A program made the position numbers and the translations under genes. From Adiantum capillus-veneris (lineage: Eukaryota > Streptophyta > Polypodiopsida > Polypodiales > Pteridaceae), in the NCBI GenBank assembly GCA_014529385.2, contig CM043959.1, forward strand, positions 47,807,928-47,871,927: 64,000 nt of DNA. Reading direction: 5' to 3'. This document shows positions 31,343 through 43,700 of this stretch, piece after piece. The notes under the pieces were generated by a model. That model was not told where the DNA came from and searched no databases. It saw only the letters and a program-made list of their open reading frames with translations. Each line of letters begins with the position of its first letter. Positions within the stretch are counted from its first letter, which is position 1.

Positions 31343-34300
31343 TTGAAGGGTTGGGGGTCTTTGAACAACCAGCGAGTACTGATTCTTTATGATCCAGGAT
31401 CCACGGATAACTTCATCTCCCTGGATACTGCGGAACGTTTGTGCCTCACACCGGCTCAGCTTGGCACACCGGTTACAGCCGGATCGACATTCGAGGGGTT
31501 GACAACCAATGCAACTCCCGTGCAAGGACAGCTCAATCTTCGGATTGGCGAGTACAAGGACCGCGAATCATTTTTGATGGCACCCATCGAGGGATGTGAT
31601 ATCATCTTGGGTATGCCATGGCATTTCCACATGACACCTGTCCCTGATTATGTGGAAAAGACCCTCAGCTTTGATCATGGGGGTAAGAAAATAAAGATTC
31701 ATGCTGATGTAGGAGATTGGCAGTTCCCAATTGTAAGTCATATCTCCATTAAGAAAGAAATGAAGAAGTGTGTTTCTGCTTACTTGATTTTTGCACGTGA
31801 GAAGGATAAAACTAGTGGGGATTCACTCTCTAGTCTGGAAATTAAGCGTTTTCAATTTATTGAAAAGTACAAAGATTGTTTCACGGAAACACTCCCTGAT
31901 GAACTACCTCCGGTACGCCCGGAAGATCACCGCATAGATCTCATACCGGGTAGCTCGCCTCCCAATCAACCCCCTTATCGGGTGAGTCTTGCTCAACAAG
32001 AGGAAATTTTGAAGCAAGTCAACGAGCTTCTAGAGAAAGGGTTAGTACGGCCAAGTGCTTCACCCTACTACTCTCCAGTTCTACTGGTGCAAAAGAAAGA
32101 TGGCACGTTTCGAATGTGCATAGACTTTAGGTCTTTAAACAAGATCACCGTCAAGAATCGCTTTCCGATCCCCCGGATTGATGATATACTTGATAAGTTG
32201 CAGGGTGCAAGTGCCTTTAGTCGCATAGACTTAAAGGGTGGGTATCATCAGATACGGCTCGCCCCTGAGGATGTCCATAAGACTGCTTTCCGCACAACCT
32301 TTGGACTATATGAATTTTTGGTAATGCCTTTCGGCTTGACCAATGCTCCTGCGACGTTCAATCGCATGATGGACCGCATTTTCAGCCCGTATCGAGCTTT
32401 TACGGGAGTATTCTTTGACGACATACTCATCTTCTCTAAGTCAGAAGAAAAACATCGGAAGCACTTGGACCTAGTGTTTCAAGAATTGCGAAAGCATGAG
32501 TTGCATGTGAATGCAAAGAAGAGCGAGTTCTTTCTCTCAGAGATACACTATCTCGGCCATATAGTCTCTCACAATCAAGTGAGTATGGACCCTGCCAAGA
32601 TCCGAGTGGTAGAAGATTGGCCTATTCCCACTACGGTACATGATGTACGTAGCTTCCTGGGATTATGTTCGTATTATCGAAGGTTTGTCCGAGGATTTGC
32701 CCATGTAGCAGAACCACTTCATGACTTGACAAAGAAGAAGATTCCTTTCAGATGGGGATCGAGACAACAAGGAGCTTTTGATCGGCTCAAGTACTTGCTA
32801 AGCCATGGACCTATTTTGATAGTGCCTGACTTAAGGAAACCATTTGAGGTTCACTGCGATGCTTCAGGCGATTGCATTGGAGCAGTGTTAAACCAAGAAG
32901 GCCATGCAGTGGCCTACGAAAGCAGACGGCTTAAGGATGCAGAGTTGCATGCATCAATCTACGAAAAGGAACTCACGGCTGTGATTCACGCCTTATCCAA
33001 CTGGAAGCACTATCTTCTAGTAGCGGATTTTGTGATCAAGACTGATCACCAGAGTTTGCGGTACTTTCTTACGCAAAGGAAACTATTTGAGAAGCAAATG
33101 AGATGGGAAAACTTTTTGTCTATGTTTCACTTCCAGATCCTTCACACGGTTGGGAGTAAGAATATGGTCGCGGACGCATTGTCTAGGCGGCCAAGGGTGA
33201 ACGCTATCACTTCGGTGTATCACCAAGAATTAGAAGCACTACCGGATTTGTATCCGAAAGATCCAGACTTCTCCACCGTTTGGGGAAAGCTACATCGTGG
33301 AGAGAATGAGTTTCCCTATTCCATTCGGGACGGTTATCTCTACCACCATCAAGCCATATGTGTGGCGGAACCATTAAGAAAGAAGATCATGGATGAAGCA
33401 CACGCTTCGCCTTATGCGGGTCATCGGGGTATTCTCCCTACGACCTTAGCAATGGAAAGATAGTTCTTTCGGCCTAGCCTTAAAGCAAACATTGATAAGT
33501 ATGTCAGGGAATGCTTGGTTTGCCAAAAAGTGAAGTTTGATCGGCATAAGACGTCTGGGTTGCTACAACCATTGCCTATGCCTAATGAACCTTGGGAAAG
33601 TATTGCCATGGACTTCATCATGGACCTCCCTAGAACTCAGACTGGAAATGACGCGATCTGGACCATTGTGGACAGGTTTAGCAAGCAAGCACACTTTATA
33701 CCAGTCAAGAAAACGATCAAAGCAGATCATATGGCTAGGGTCTTTCTGGCACATATCTTTAAGCATCATGAAATGCCTAAGTCTATTGTGAGTGATCGAG
33801 ATCCTCGCATGACAGGAAATTTTTGGCGTGCTTTGATGGATAATCTTGGTACGAAGTTGAATTTTTCATCTGTCTACCATCCTCAAACAGACGGGCAAAG
33901 TGAGATAGCCAATTCCACAGTATTGGATATGTTAAAAGCTTATGTGTCAGACCGGCAATCTGACTGGGAGAAATATTTGCCTCTTGTCCAGTATGCGTAC
34001 AACAATACCATACACTCATCAACGGGGAAAGCACCTTTTGAGATTCTCTATGGCAAGCCTTTGCTTCCACCGATCCTTTTAACTAAGGATAAGATCTTTG
34101 CAGCGGATGAATTTGTCCGGGATTTAGACACAGCCTACGGGCAAGTTAGGAGAGCTATTCTACGCTCTCAGGAAAAGCATAAGAAAGCTGCAGACAAGCA
34201 GAGGAGGAATCTAGACTTAACACTCGGACAGTTAGTCTTCCTCAAGTTTGAGAAGGCAAGACTTAAGAAACAAGTGTCTCATAAGGGGAAGGTGGTAAAA

Positions 34301-34665
34301 CTTTCTACCCGTTATTATGGGCCGTTTAAGATCACTAAGCAAGTGAATGATGTCACATTCCGATTAGAGCTACCGCCTAATTGGAGGATACATAATGCTT
34401 TCCATGTCAGTTTACTCCGGCCATATGTGGGACCGCCTCCGAGTCAGCCTAGTGCTGAGGAACCTCCTGAGGTTCAGGAAACAGAAGAAATACTCCAACC
34501 GGAGCAGATAGTAAGTCATCAAGAGCGGCCCCTCAAGATCCGGAAAAATAACACGGAAGTATTTGGTTAATCGAATCTAGATGCTCAATGGATGACGTAG
34601 GAGGAATTAGCAGCTTATCCCGAGATACTGGAGGTATATGTTCAAGCACTACAGTTGAGGTCAAC
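31343..34665 (+). pseudogene. pol: Gypsy B pol: protease, RT, RNase H, integrase, chromodomain
   Basis: A 706-codon open stretch (31,343-33,463) carries the protease (ILYDPGSTDNFIS, GCDIILGMPW), RT (VLLVQKKDGTFRMCIDF, GGYHQIRLAPEDVHKTAF, MPFGLTNAPATFNRMMD, catalytic FFDDILIFS) and RNase H (FEVHCDASGDCIGAVL, YEKELTAVIHAL, VADALSRRP). One TAG at 33,461 separates it from integrase, which is open to 34,570: CLVCQKVKFDR, AMDFIMDLP, SDRDPRMT and HPQTDGQSE give the zinc-binding end and the D, D, E residues. GPFKITK and FHVSLLRPY are followed by a frameshifted chromodomain (TRKYLVNR, EELAAYPEILEVY). Confidence 0.93.
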
Positions 34666-34684
34666 TGTTTAGAAGCCAGAGGGA

Positions 34685-35958
34685 TGTTGCTAATTGGACT
34701 ATTTTCTTATTTTTAATGATTAATTTCTTTTTCTAGGATATTTTATTGTGTACACTAAGAACTGTTAAAAGATTGTAGATACAGGAAGTGCCATCTAGAA
34801 CGGATAACTCTGATGTGTCATTTGATGGGTGACGGTAAACATCGCGAAGGAGTTTCCGTAAGTTCCGTGGAAAGGGCCGGGTTACGAGTGCCCCTGATGC
34901 GTTACATGATGGGTGACGGGTGCAACATAAAGAGGGCATTCCGTAGGCTGAGGAGGAAATCCGAACTGAGTAAGAAAATACGCGTAAGAACGCAAGCACA
35001 AGGATAAAGATGGGTTCAAGGAAGCTTTTTACGAAAAGCAGGAACCTTCGCGGGAGGGCAGATGCTTTCCCTGCGAGGAAGCTATGTCTGCATTGCATCT
35101 GTGCCGTGTTCTGCACCCGGGGACGCCTGGAATGTGTTTGTGTAACATCGATTTTAACTCACTTAGTGGATTTTTAAGTTTAAACAGGTTCACACTTTAT
35201 TTTAAAGTTTGGCTGCCCACTTAAGGCCGCCCACTTTTAAGTCGGCAGCCCTTTATTAATAAAATAAAGCAAAGGCCCCAAAATCCTACGCAAAAAGCTG
35301 TACGGACGGCTGAATTCAGCGATCTCTCTCTCTCCTCTCTCTAGGGGTGCCAGGCTTTTGCTTTTCGGCTTCTATTCCCGCCGGGTGCAAGGGCCTATAA
35401 AAGGGCAGCTAGCGTTCCAGTTTTGTACACGCGAGGAGCAACAAGAGGAGTTAGCGCTGGGAATTTGGAGCAGTCATTGCGAAGGAAGTTCAGCAAGTGT
35501 TCAGTGACGATGGAGTACGGAGGTCGCTTTTCCGAGCAAGGAGCGACAGGTATAATTTGTCAATTACGCATTGCGAGTTGTTGCTTTGTGTGGCTTGTTT
35601 TGCAGGAATCTCCCTTTTACGGGAAGTCCCTCACGGGAAGTACGGCTTCGCGCCTAAGTTCCCTCACGGGAAGTACAGTTTCACGCCTAAGTCCCTTACG
35701 GGAAAAGTACGGCCTCGTGCCTAAGTCCTTTACGGGAAAGAAGGACCTTCGGGTCTAAGATTACAGAACGGAGGGGTTTCCTAGGGTTCTTGTGCTTGTA
35801 TACGACTCTCCCTGAATAAAGAATACTCTTGACGGGGGGGGGGACCAGCCCATCTTCTGGTCCCCAATACTGTGTCGATCTTCTTCTTTCTCTCACATTT
35901 GCAAAGTTATTTAATTTTCAGATTTTTAAGTGCTCGTGTACGCTCCCGTCTTGTGACA
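34685..35958 (+). repeat. 3' LTR of gypsy B
   Basis: Preceded by the purine-rich CCAGAGGGA. The 1,274-bp LTR starts TGTTGC at 34,685 and ends TTGTGACA at 35,958. The palindromic unit array is at 35,611-35,737. Gypsy C and the inner G2 gag lie downstream. Confidence 0.95.
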
Positions 35959-36248
35959 TGTCCAGCCTCCCCTTGTGTCTCTTTTCACTCATTGAGAGCG
36001 GACCGTGCACTTAGCGGCCGGCCAATCGACGTGAGGTGGGAAAAAGCAACCTTGGTGTGAGCGCAAGGCCGCCAAGGGGTGCGCCCGCGGAAAAGAGTAG
36101 AACTCGGGTGAAGAGAAGATCCTTCTCAAACATAGATTGCAAGCGAAAGAAAACCTCAAGAACCTTAAGACTCTCAAGAACCCAAGAACCCCCAAGACCC
36201 TCAAGAACCCAAGTTCCTCGTGAACTTAAGCACCAAAGATCATAGTGC

Positions 36249-37930
36249 ATGGTCATCACCCGAAGCAGAATGGATACTTCGCATACCAATGATGAGCATG
36301 AGAGAGGCGACGAAGAATTTTCCCCACCAAGAGATTTTTCCGACCCTCCCCCTTCTCCATCTACGCTACGAGTTGTACCAACTTCCATGGAGGCGATGGT
36401 CAAGTCGATGTTGGACATGATGGCCCAACAACAAGAAGCAAATCGCGTGCGCGAAAGAAACGAAAGAATTGCCATACAACAAGAAGCGAATCGCATTGCC
36501 TTGGAACGCGAGCGGGATGAACGAGAAGAAAGAAAAGCATAAAGACGAGGAAGTTGAAGCAAGACGAGCCGCCTTGGAGGCGGATCGGGAAGCTCAAAGA
36601 GAAGCAAGACGAACGGCCTTGGAGGCCGAGCGTGAGGCTCAACGAGACCTCCGCACTCAAGGATTGGTTCCACAAGTACTTGCCTCGAAGCCCGAACCAG
36701 CCAAAGATCGTGGGAGTTCCTCAAGTGGCGCAAGCCACGAGGCAGATTCCAACAATCCAGTCACAAAAAAGTTGACTAAGTATGATGGTAAGATGGATGC
36801 TACGGTTATTCATTCTTGGTTGCATTAATTTAATGCTTATTTTGCGACAACTAAGAAGACAGGGAATAGCAAGGTTTTGACAGCAGCTATGTACCTTGCC
36901 GATGATGCCATCAATTGGTACCACGCATGGCAAGAGGCACAGTTAGCTGCACACCTAGAGGAAGCCGACGAATTCACGCCCCTTTCCTTCAATTGGGCTG
37001 ATTTCCAAGACAAGCTCAAGGCGCAGTTTATGCCACCTCAGTACCTCGCACGATTGAAGGACGATTGGCGCGCTCTCAAGCAAAATGGTATACCGGTTAT
37101 GTCTTTTTCTAATCGTGTTTTGTAGCTAGGTACCCAATTACGCAAGTCGGATGATGAACGCAAAGAGGCATTCCTTTATGGATTGGACGAGTATATCAAG
37201 TACGATGTCGAGGTGCTCGATCCAATCGATCTCAACAAGGCAGTAGCGATTGCTCTCGCACAGGAGATGAAGCACAACAAGGGAAAGCCTAAGGAGAACA
37301 AGACTTCCACAAGTACCTCGCAGACTTCTCAGAACCCTCGGAACGATAAGAACGATAAGACTGGTAAGAACGGTAACTCTTCTAACCAATCTTCCAACAG
37401 TCTCTCAGAAAAGAATTCTTCCAATGAACCTAAGGGTAAGGCTAACACAATTGCTAAACCTAAGCTTACTCCATATGAAAAGGTAGCACAAGGAATTTTA
37501 GGAGGATACATCATGTCGGAAGAGCAAAGTACTTATTCTAAGGAAGGTCGTTGTTTTCATTGTCACATTAAGGGTCACATAAAAAGAACATGTCCTAAGC
37601 TTGAATCGAATGAATATAAAAAATCCACAGAACCCACTTCCTCTGTCAATGCAATTACTGATAACAAGAGCGTGCCCCAAGTTTCTCTTGACCCTCCCAT
37701 TGATGATTCTCTCATTAAATGTTATGGTCAATGTTGGGGCAGCGTTTTTCATATTGTTTGACCCAGGTAGTATGAATGATGTGATCAGTCCCTCTCTTGT
37801 TGAGAGAGCCCGCCTAGAAGTTAGTCAGAAATCTCCTCTCGAGGTCTCTGGCTTTGTTCCCAGTGTGGACTCTCTCATCACGCAAGAGTGTCTTGGTGTG
37901 TTGTTTACAATTCAAGAGTGCCCCCTCCAT
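36249..37930 (+). pseudogene. gag: Inner G2 gag and protease start
   Basis: The start is ATG 36,249 (MVITRSRMDTSHTND...). A charged coiled-coil segment (36,544-36,640) contains a 45-bp tandem repeat coding EARR(A/T)ALEA(D/E)REAQR twice. The frame shifts near 36,530. The Retrotrans_gag-type core (YLADDAINWYHAW, FQDKLKAQFMPPQYLA) spans 36,770-37,110, with stops at 36,826 and 37,123. The knuckle CFHCHIKGHIKRTC is at 37,552-37,593, and a protease start FDPGSMNDVIS follows around 37,750. Similarity to protease ends near 37,925, where an inverted copy of the same region begins. Confidence 0.85.
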
Positions 37931-38433
37931 AAGCTCGATGCGATGGTTCTCCGGCCGCTCGAGTGGAAATGGGGTGGTAGATCATCTTGCAAAAAGAGAT
38001 GCTTAAACTTGGTAAACAAATCTAAATACTTAGCTGGAGCCTGAATGCTATGGGAAAGTGGAGCAACATAGATAAATGCCGCTTGTGCTCCTCGTCGTAA
38101 TTCACGCTTTACCTACACATGGGAGATAAGAGGCAAAGAATGCAAACCCTTCTCAGCACGAATGATGAGGGGGGAGTCAGTTTTGGCATTTAATGTGAGA
38201 GTGTTAGCCTCCCAATCAATGAGAGGGTTATGCTCACGAAACCATCCTATGCCCAAAAGCATATCACATCCTGAAAGAGGAGACACAAGAAATTTCCTAC
38301 GGAAAGCAGCTTGTTGAACTGTAAACATCACATCAAGGCACTCTTTCGTGATGAGAGAGTCCATACCAGGAGCAAAGCCAGAAACCTCGAGAGGAGATTT
38401 CTGACTAGCATCTAGGCGGGCTCTCTCAACAAG
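37925..38433 (-). pseudogene. Inverted G2 protease and protease-RT linker
   Basis: The minus frame reads LVERARLDASQKSPLEVSGF (also present on the plus strand at 37,800), then VSPLSGCDMLLGIGWF and NPLIDWEANTLTL from 38,270 to 38,130. The downstream linker ELRRGAQAAFIYVAPLSHS is at about 38,095. It meets the plus-strand protease tail to tail. Its 5' side is fused directly to an LTR end (CACCTAACA), so PBS, leader and gag are deleted. Confidence 0.75.
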
Positions 38434-39195
38434 TGTTAGGTGCAGAGGAATGAATGTTTGAACTTTGCTCAAGATGAGTGCTCCGGACTGTGCTCAAGGT
38501 TCCTTTTGTTCTTATGGAAGGGAGAGCCTTCCGTTCTTAATGAGAGTGCTATGATCACAAACAAAGTGAATGGACAATGTGTGTGCAAGTGTATGAGACT
38601 GAGAGATAGAGAGAGAAGAGAGATACGACACCAAAGACGTTGTAAAACCCTCCTCCGAAGGCCCCACTCTCGTCGGTGAGAGTGGTCTACTTATGATTGC
38701 ACAAACTGGTACAAACTGAATGCATGTGACTGATGCAAGTTTAAGCTATGTCGGCGATAACGATGGGGACGACGAGACCGACTTAAGGGCTGAAATCTAC
38801 AATCCTATATCTGCTGCCAAAAAACGCTATGGGCTGAAATCTGCGGCAAGTCCAAAAATGCTGGGTGTGGGGCTGATTCTGCTGTTCTTTGTCGTTGAAA
38901 TTCTGCAGGTCTTAGGGCTGAAATGTGATGGTCTTTTATGGCTGAAAATCACCTGTTGTAATTGTCCAAAGGCTGGAAACTGGGGCTGCTCTTGCTAGGA
39001 TCAAAAACGCTAGGCATGGGACTGTTAGCAATGACAAGGATCAAAACGCTAGGCCTGAAGTGTGCCGACAGGTTGCTAATGCAAAACGCTAGGGCAGGGA
39101 CTGGATGGCGATGACTACTTGTTGGAGAAAACGCCAATGGTGGATGCTGATGAGGAAAACGCTAGGTGCTGAGTCCTTCTTACTTGGAGGGGAGA
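38434..39195 (-). repeat. Inverted G2 LTR, 3' part (split by gypsy C)
   Basis: Starting from the LTR end TGTTAGGTGCAG at 38,434 (plus reading), the hairpin is at 38,664-38,685 and CAAAAACGCTAGG words follow. At 39,195 gypsy C interrupts it, and the remainder continues at 47,613. The GGAGA pentamer at 39,191-39,195 is the left target duplication of gypsy C. Confidence 0.85.
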
Positions 39196-40657
39196 TGTCA
39201 CGAGGACGTGGCAGTTATTAACCATGTCACAGAGATGTGGCAACTGCTAACCTTGGTTGTTGGTTTCTTTCCAATGGGGTTTATTTTATTTGTTTAAGAC
39301 CCTCTTTTTGAAGTAGCAAACGGTCGGACATTGTATGGCCAATGTGAACGGTAGATTCACCCGCAGACGGGAAGTGGTCGGCACTGGAATTCGTATGGTA
39401 AGAGGATGTCTAGGCTCAGAGCAAGATCATATAGGTCCCCCCGTCGCACTTAGCAAGTTGGTGGATACTAGGAAGTGAACTCAATTAAGGCGTAAAGTCA
39501 AGGTGGGACTACCAACAAAAAGTATCCAACAGTTGGGCCACATTGCACTTTTGGATGCGGTCCCAATGAGGATAGATGGTCAGAAGACCAGTGGGAGCCC
39601 AACGGAAGCATCTCCTAAAATTTAGGGAACTGCTATTTTGGGCCGTGAAATGTGTTCGCGTCATTACCTCCGGTATGACTAGGGGAACACTTTATAACTC
39701 TGCCGCGAAGTCAACTGACGCGTCGGTTGGGATATTTTTAAGCGGCGAACCCGAAACGGGAAAATGCTTGAAAATGCGCCAAGTGTCACATTTTGGTGAA
39801 CTTTCCTCTTGCAGAAAAATGGGCGCTGATTTTTATGCTGGGAGAGGCCTCATTTGCAACCTGTCACAGGTTAAGAGCTATGGAGTGCTTTCTTTCCCTC
39901 TCATGTACAGTGTGGTGCTAGGAGTGATGCCCTGCACACTACACACTGCTCTCTCTCTCCCCTACGTGCAGTTATGTGATGCCCCACAAGAGGGCTACTC
40001 ATTTGACTGATGTACAGTTGTGTGGGTTCATGCTTTTGTGCTGAGGCAAGAGCCTCCTTGAGCAGGAACAGGGGTAGCTAACTGCTGCTCCAAAGCAGGC
40101 ACTGGTGAGGGTCATAACCTCACCGTACAGGTGCAAAATCAGCGCTGTGTATGCGCTGTAAATTCACTGTTTTTCAGCCATACGGACGCCAGGATCATTG
40201 GGAATCGTGCCCCACTAGCAAAGGACAGTTAGGGGACTGTTTGGGGCTGAAAACAGGGCAAAAACCAGTAAATACAGCGTGCTGAATTTACTGTTTTTGG
40301 ACAGGAATCAGAGGGTATACGACAGTGCAAGCGAGTTCCAGCAGGGGAATTGGTTTCGCGCAAGTTTTGGGGCTGTTATGCTGCCGAAATTTGGCCAAAT
40401 CAAATGGTATCTAGGTGGATACACGTGAAGGATTCCCAGGACCTTACCTTGTAATTTACCCTCCTAAAGAATAAAGAAATACCGAAAGGGGCGCCAATTT
40501 TGGGGCCTACAGGTTGTCGGCGTCTGCTCGGAGCATTCTAGCTTCCGAGCTGTGTGTGTGATTAAGTGTTAATTCCCATAGCAGTGCTCCGTGTGTGTGT
40601 ATAAAGTAAAGAATTTCGGGTGAAAGCCAACACCTACCGCCCTACGGGCCGGTTACA
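39196..40657 (+). repeat. 5' LTR of gypsy C
   Basis: It starts TGTCACGAGGACGTGG and ends CTACGGGCCGGTTACA. The polyadenylation-like AATAAAGAAATACCG is followed by GGGGCGCCAA, as in gypsy A. The 144-codon ORF found in both LTRs (39,576 and 46,511) is merely LTR sequence. Confidence 0.96.
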
Positions 40658-40675
40658 TGGTTCCATTGCCGGGAC
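40658..40675 (+). promoter_or_regulatory. Primer-binding site of gypsy C (tRNA-Glu-like)
   Basis: TGGTTCCATTGCCGGGAC immediately after the LTR. Its complement ends …CAATGGAACCA and differs at one position from the 3' end of plant tRNA-Glu as I recall it (…CAACGGAACCA). Most plant gypsy elements use tRNA-Met instead. Confidence 0.6.
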
Positions 40676-40755
40676 ATCAATCACTTTTTCCTCAAAGAGT
40701 GAGCCTGGATTGTTCAGGGTAAAGACACACAGTGCAAGAACACGGGGATTACACT

Positions 40756-43700
40756 ATGGCCGACAAGGGGAAGGGAATTATGGAAGAGGGTTCCTCTCCA
40801 AAGGACAGGCAAGAGATTCCTATGGTTTTTGAGATTGGCGAGAGCTCACGGCCACGTCAGTCTGTACCTACTGTCAACGTGAATGTCCCTCCAGTAGTAC
40901 AAGGCTTTATGACAAGGCAACTTGAGGATGATGCGTTTAAGACTCAGTTAGTTGCCGCGGTGAATGTCTTTTCGCAGCTGGTGCAGAATCCGAGGTTTAT
41001 GGAATTCTTGCAAGCGCCACCAGTGCAACAGCAAATAGGCAACCTACGCCGCGTACGGAGCTTGTTGAAGCTCAAGCCCAGGTACTTCATGAGGCGCAGG
41101 AGGAAAGGGAACACTCGCATGTTGCGGAGTCGGGGGCTCCAAAGCAGGTTCCTCCCGTGCTTGAACAGGTGGCTAGAACGCCTATTCGACAGGTTATGCC
41201 AGTTCAGCCCGCCACCTTTCAGAGCCAGCATGCTGTCTTGAATGGACAGGGAGCTGGATACCAGGCTATGCACTCAGTTTTTCCACCACCCACGGTACAT
41301 CCTGGGTATTTCGGGGGTGGATCAGTGTTCCAAAGTATGGCTGGTTATGCGTCTGGAAGTCAGCCGTACATGCCAGGAACAGTGTTCGGGGGTATGCAAG
41401 GCATCATGCCAAACCCAATGTATGGTACTATCGGCATGCAGCAAGGTTTCCACGGCAACCAGGGCCAGTTTGGGGTGCCACAGGGTCATTTTGGCATGGC
41501 TGGTTTTTCTGGACAGCAGCCAGATATCGCACCTCTGACGCAAAATGTGAATGGCCAACACGTGCCGATCATGCCTAGTACAGTGCCCATGTTGCAGACC
41601 ATTCCGTATGACAGCTTGGGGACACTAGAGAAGCCGAAGGCTTACAAAGAAGGTGGTGCAGCAGTAAAGTTCAGTACCTTCAGTGGTTTCGAGGACAAGA
41701 CAAAGGCACTCACTTTCCTCCAGCAGTTTGATACAGCTTATGCGGGAGGGAATTTTACAGAGGCCTCGAAGGTCAGGAAAGCTGCCACTTTCTTAAAGGA
41801 CAATGCGCTTACATGCTGGACGACATTGTTAATGCAAGGACAGGCACCCGCCACTTGGGTTTACTTCAAGCAAATGTTTGCATCTGCTTGGCTATCAAAT
41901 GAATTTGAAGCCGATGTCCTGACAGATTGGCACCAGCTTACTTCAGCTTCGTGCAAGAGCTTGCTGGAGTACAATAGGAGGTTTTGTAAAGCGTTACTCT
42001 CAGTGACCTCCTACAGATTTGTGCCACTGACAGAGCAGATAGAGAAGTATTGTTGTGGGCTGCCTAAAGGGCTTCGTGATTACTGTACAAAGAACAGAGT
42101 GGCTACCCTTACTCAGCTTATGGAAGTTGCGAACATTGGTCTTGCCCTGTTGAAAGGAGAGGACAGTGGATTTCCGAGTAGTGATAAAGGAGGGCAGCAG
42201 AAGAAAAATTCAGCGAAGAAGCCCTTTGTGAAAACGGCTCCTGATGCGTCACAGGGGTCTGAACAGGCCACCAAAGACAAGGATTCAGCTGGGACTTCTG
42301 GAGCGCACGCAAAGAAACAGAAAAGGAAGCCTTTTGTGCGCAAGTCGCTCGAGGAAAAGAAGGTCCTAATGGCTGAGAACAAATGCTTTATATGCGAGCA
42401 GCCTGGTCACTTTTCTATCAATTGTCCACAAAGGAAAAGGCCAGCTGACTCAGAGGATAAAGAAGACCAGAAAGGCAAGAAGCCTAAACCCACGGCAGGT
42501 TTAGTGCCAGACATGGTGGGTGACAGGCCCAGCACAGATGCCAGTGAGTTATGCACGGCATGGGGTAAAGTTAGGGATCAGACGGCACTCATCTTCTTTG
42601 ATCCAGGTGCCAAAGCCAACTTTATCTCACCAGAGTTAGCTATGAAGCTCGGCATCAAAGCTGAAGAGATGGGGTACATAGCAGAGGCAGGGTTGGCATG
42701 TCCTGGCCACTCAGAGTGTGTTACTCCTATCATTGGAAAACTGCGTCTGCATATTCAGTCGTATGTGGACACTGAAGAGTTTTACATCATGCCGCTGGAA
42801 GGTTGTGACGCCTTGTTGGGGATCCCGTGGATGTTCCGAGTGCATGGAGTCTTGGATGCCTACAACAAAAAGATCACTGTACAGCATAGGGGCAAAACTC
42901 ACATCTTGGATGTAAAGCTTAAAGGAGAGTCAGTCCCTATTGTATCTGCTTCTGCTATCACTTCTGTAATAAAGAATCATCTTTCTGTGTACTTGATTTT
43001 TGCACGTGATGTCTCAGATAGGGATCAGTCAAATTTATCTGTGTTAGATAAAGAAAGGTCAGCATTTTTGCAAAAGTTTAGTGACTGTTTTTCTGATTCA
43101 TTACCGTCGCAATTGCCGCCAGAGAGACCTGAGGACCATCGGATAGATTTGGTGCCAGGGTGTAGCCCACCAAATAGACCTCCCTACAGGGTTAGTGCGG
43201 CGCAGCAGAAAGAGATTATGGGCCAGGTTGAGGAGTTATTAGAGAAGGGGCTGATTCAGCCTAGTTCTTCACCCTTTTGCTCCCCAGTGCTCCTAGTGCA
43301 GAAGGACTGGTCATGGCGCATGTGTATTGATTACCGTGCGTTGAATAAGAATACCATCAAGAATAGGTTTCCTATTCCTCGCATTGATGATATTCTCGAT
43401 CGTTTAGAGGGTGCTGCAATTTTCAGCAGGATAGACCTGAAGAGTGGGTACCATCAAATTCGTATAAGCCCAGAGGATGTGCACAAGACTGCGTTTAGAA
43501 CAACATTTGGTCTTTATGAGTTTCTAGTGATGCCGTTTGGGCTAACAAATACTCCTGCCACGTTCAACAGAATGATGGACCGGATTTTCCGCTCGCATCA
43601 ACAGTTTGTTGGAACATTCTTCGATGACATGATTGTGTATTCGAAGAATGAAGAGGAGCATAGGCGTCACTTGACCATTGTGTTTGAAGAGCTGCGCAGT

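Larger units (their letters stand above)
28708..35958 (+). mobile_element. Gypsy B: full-length chromovirus, TSD TGTCC
   Basis: 7,251 bp with LTRs at both ends, PBS, gag, pol with chromodomain and PPT. TGTCC occurs at 28,703-28,707 and 35,959-35,963. The uninterrupted target (AGGGCTTGTCCAGCC) survives in the outer G2 leader near 26,336, which confirms the insertion point. Several stops and one frameshift make it defective. LTR differences (substitutions scattered over the length plus two indels of some 20-25 bp) show intermediate age. Confidence 0.95.

Noticed and set aside
39576-40010. 144-codon ORF present twice (also 46,511-46,945)
   Set aside because: Both copies lie inside the gypsy C LTRs, and their identity follows from LTR identity; no domain is present.
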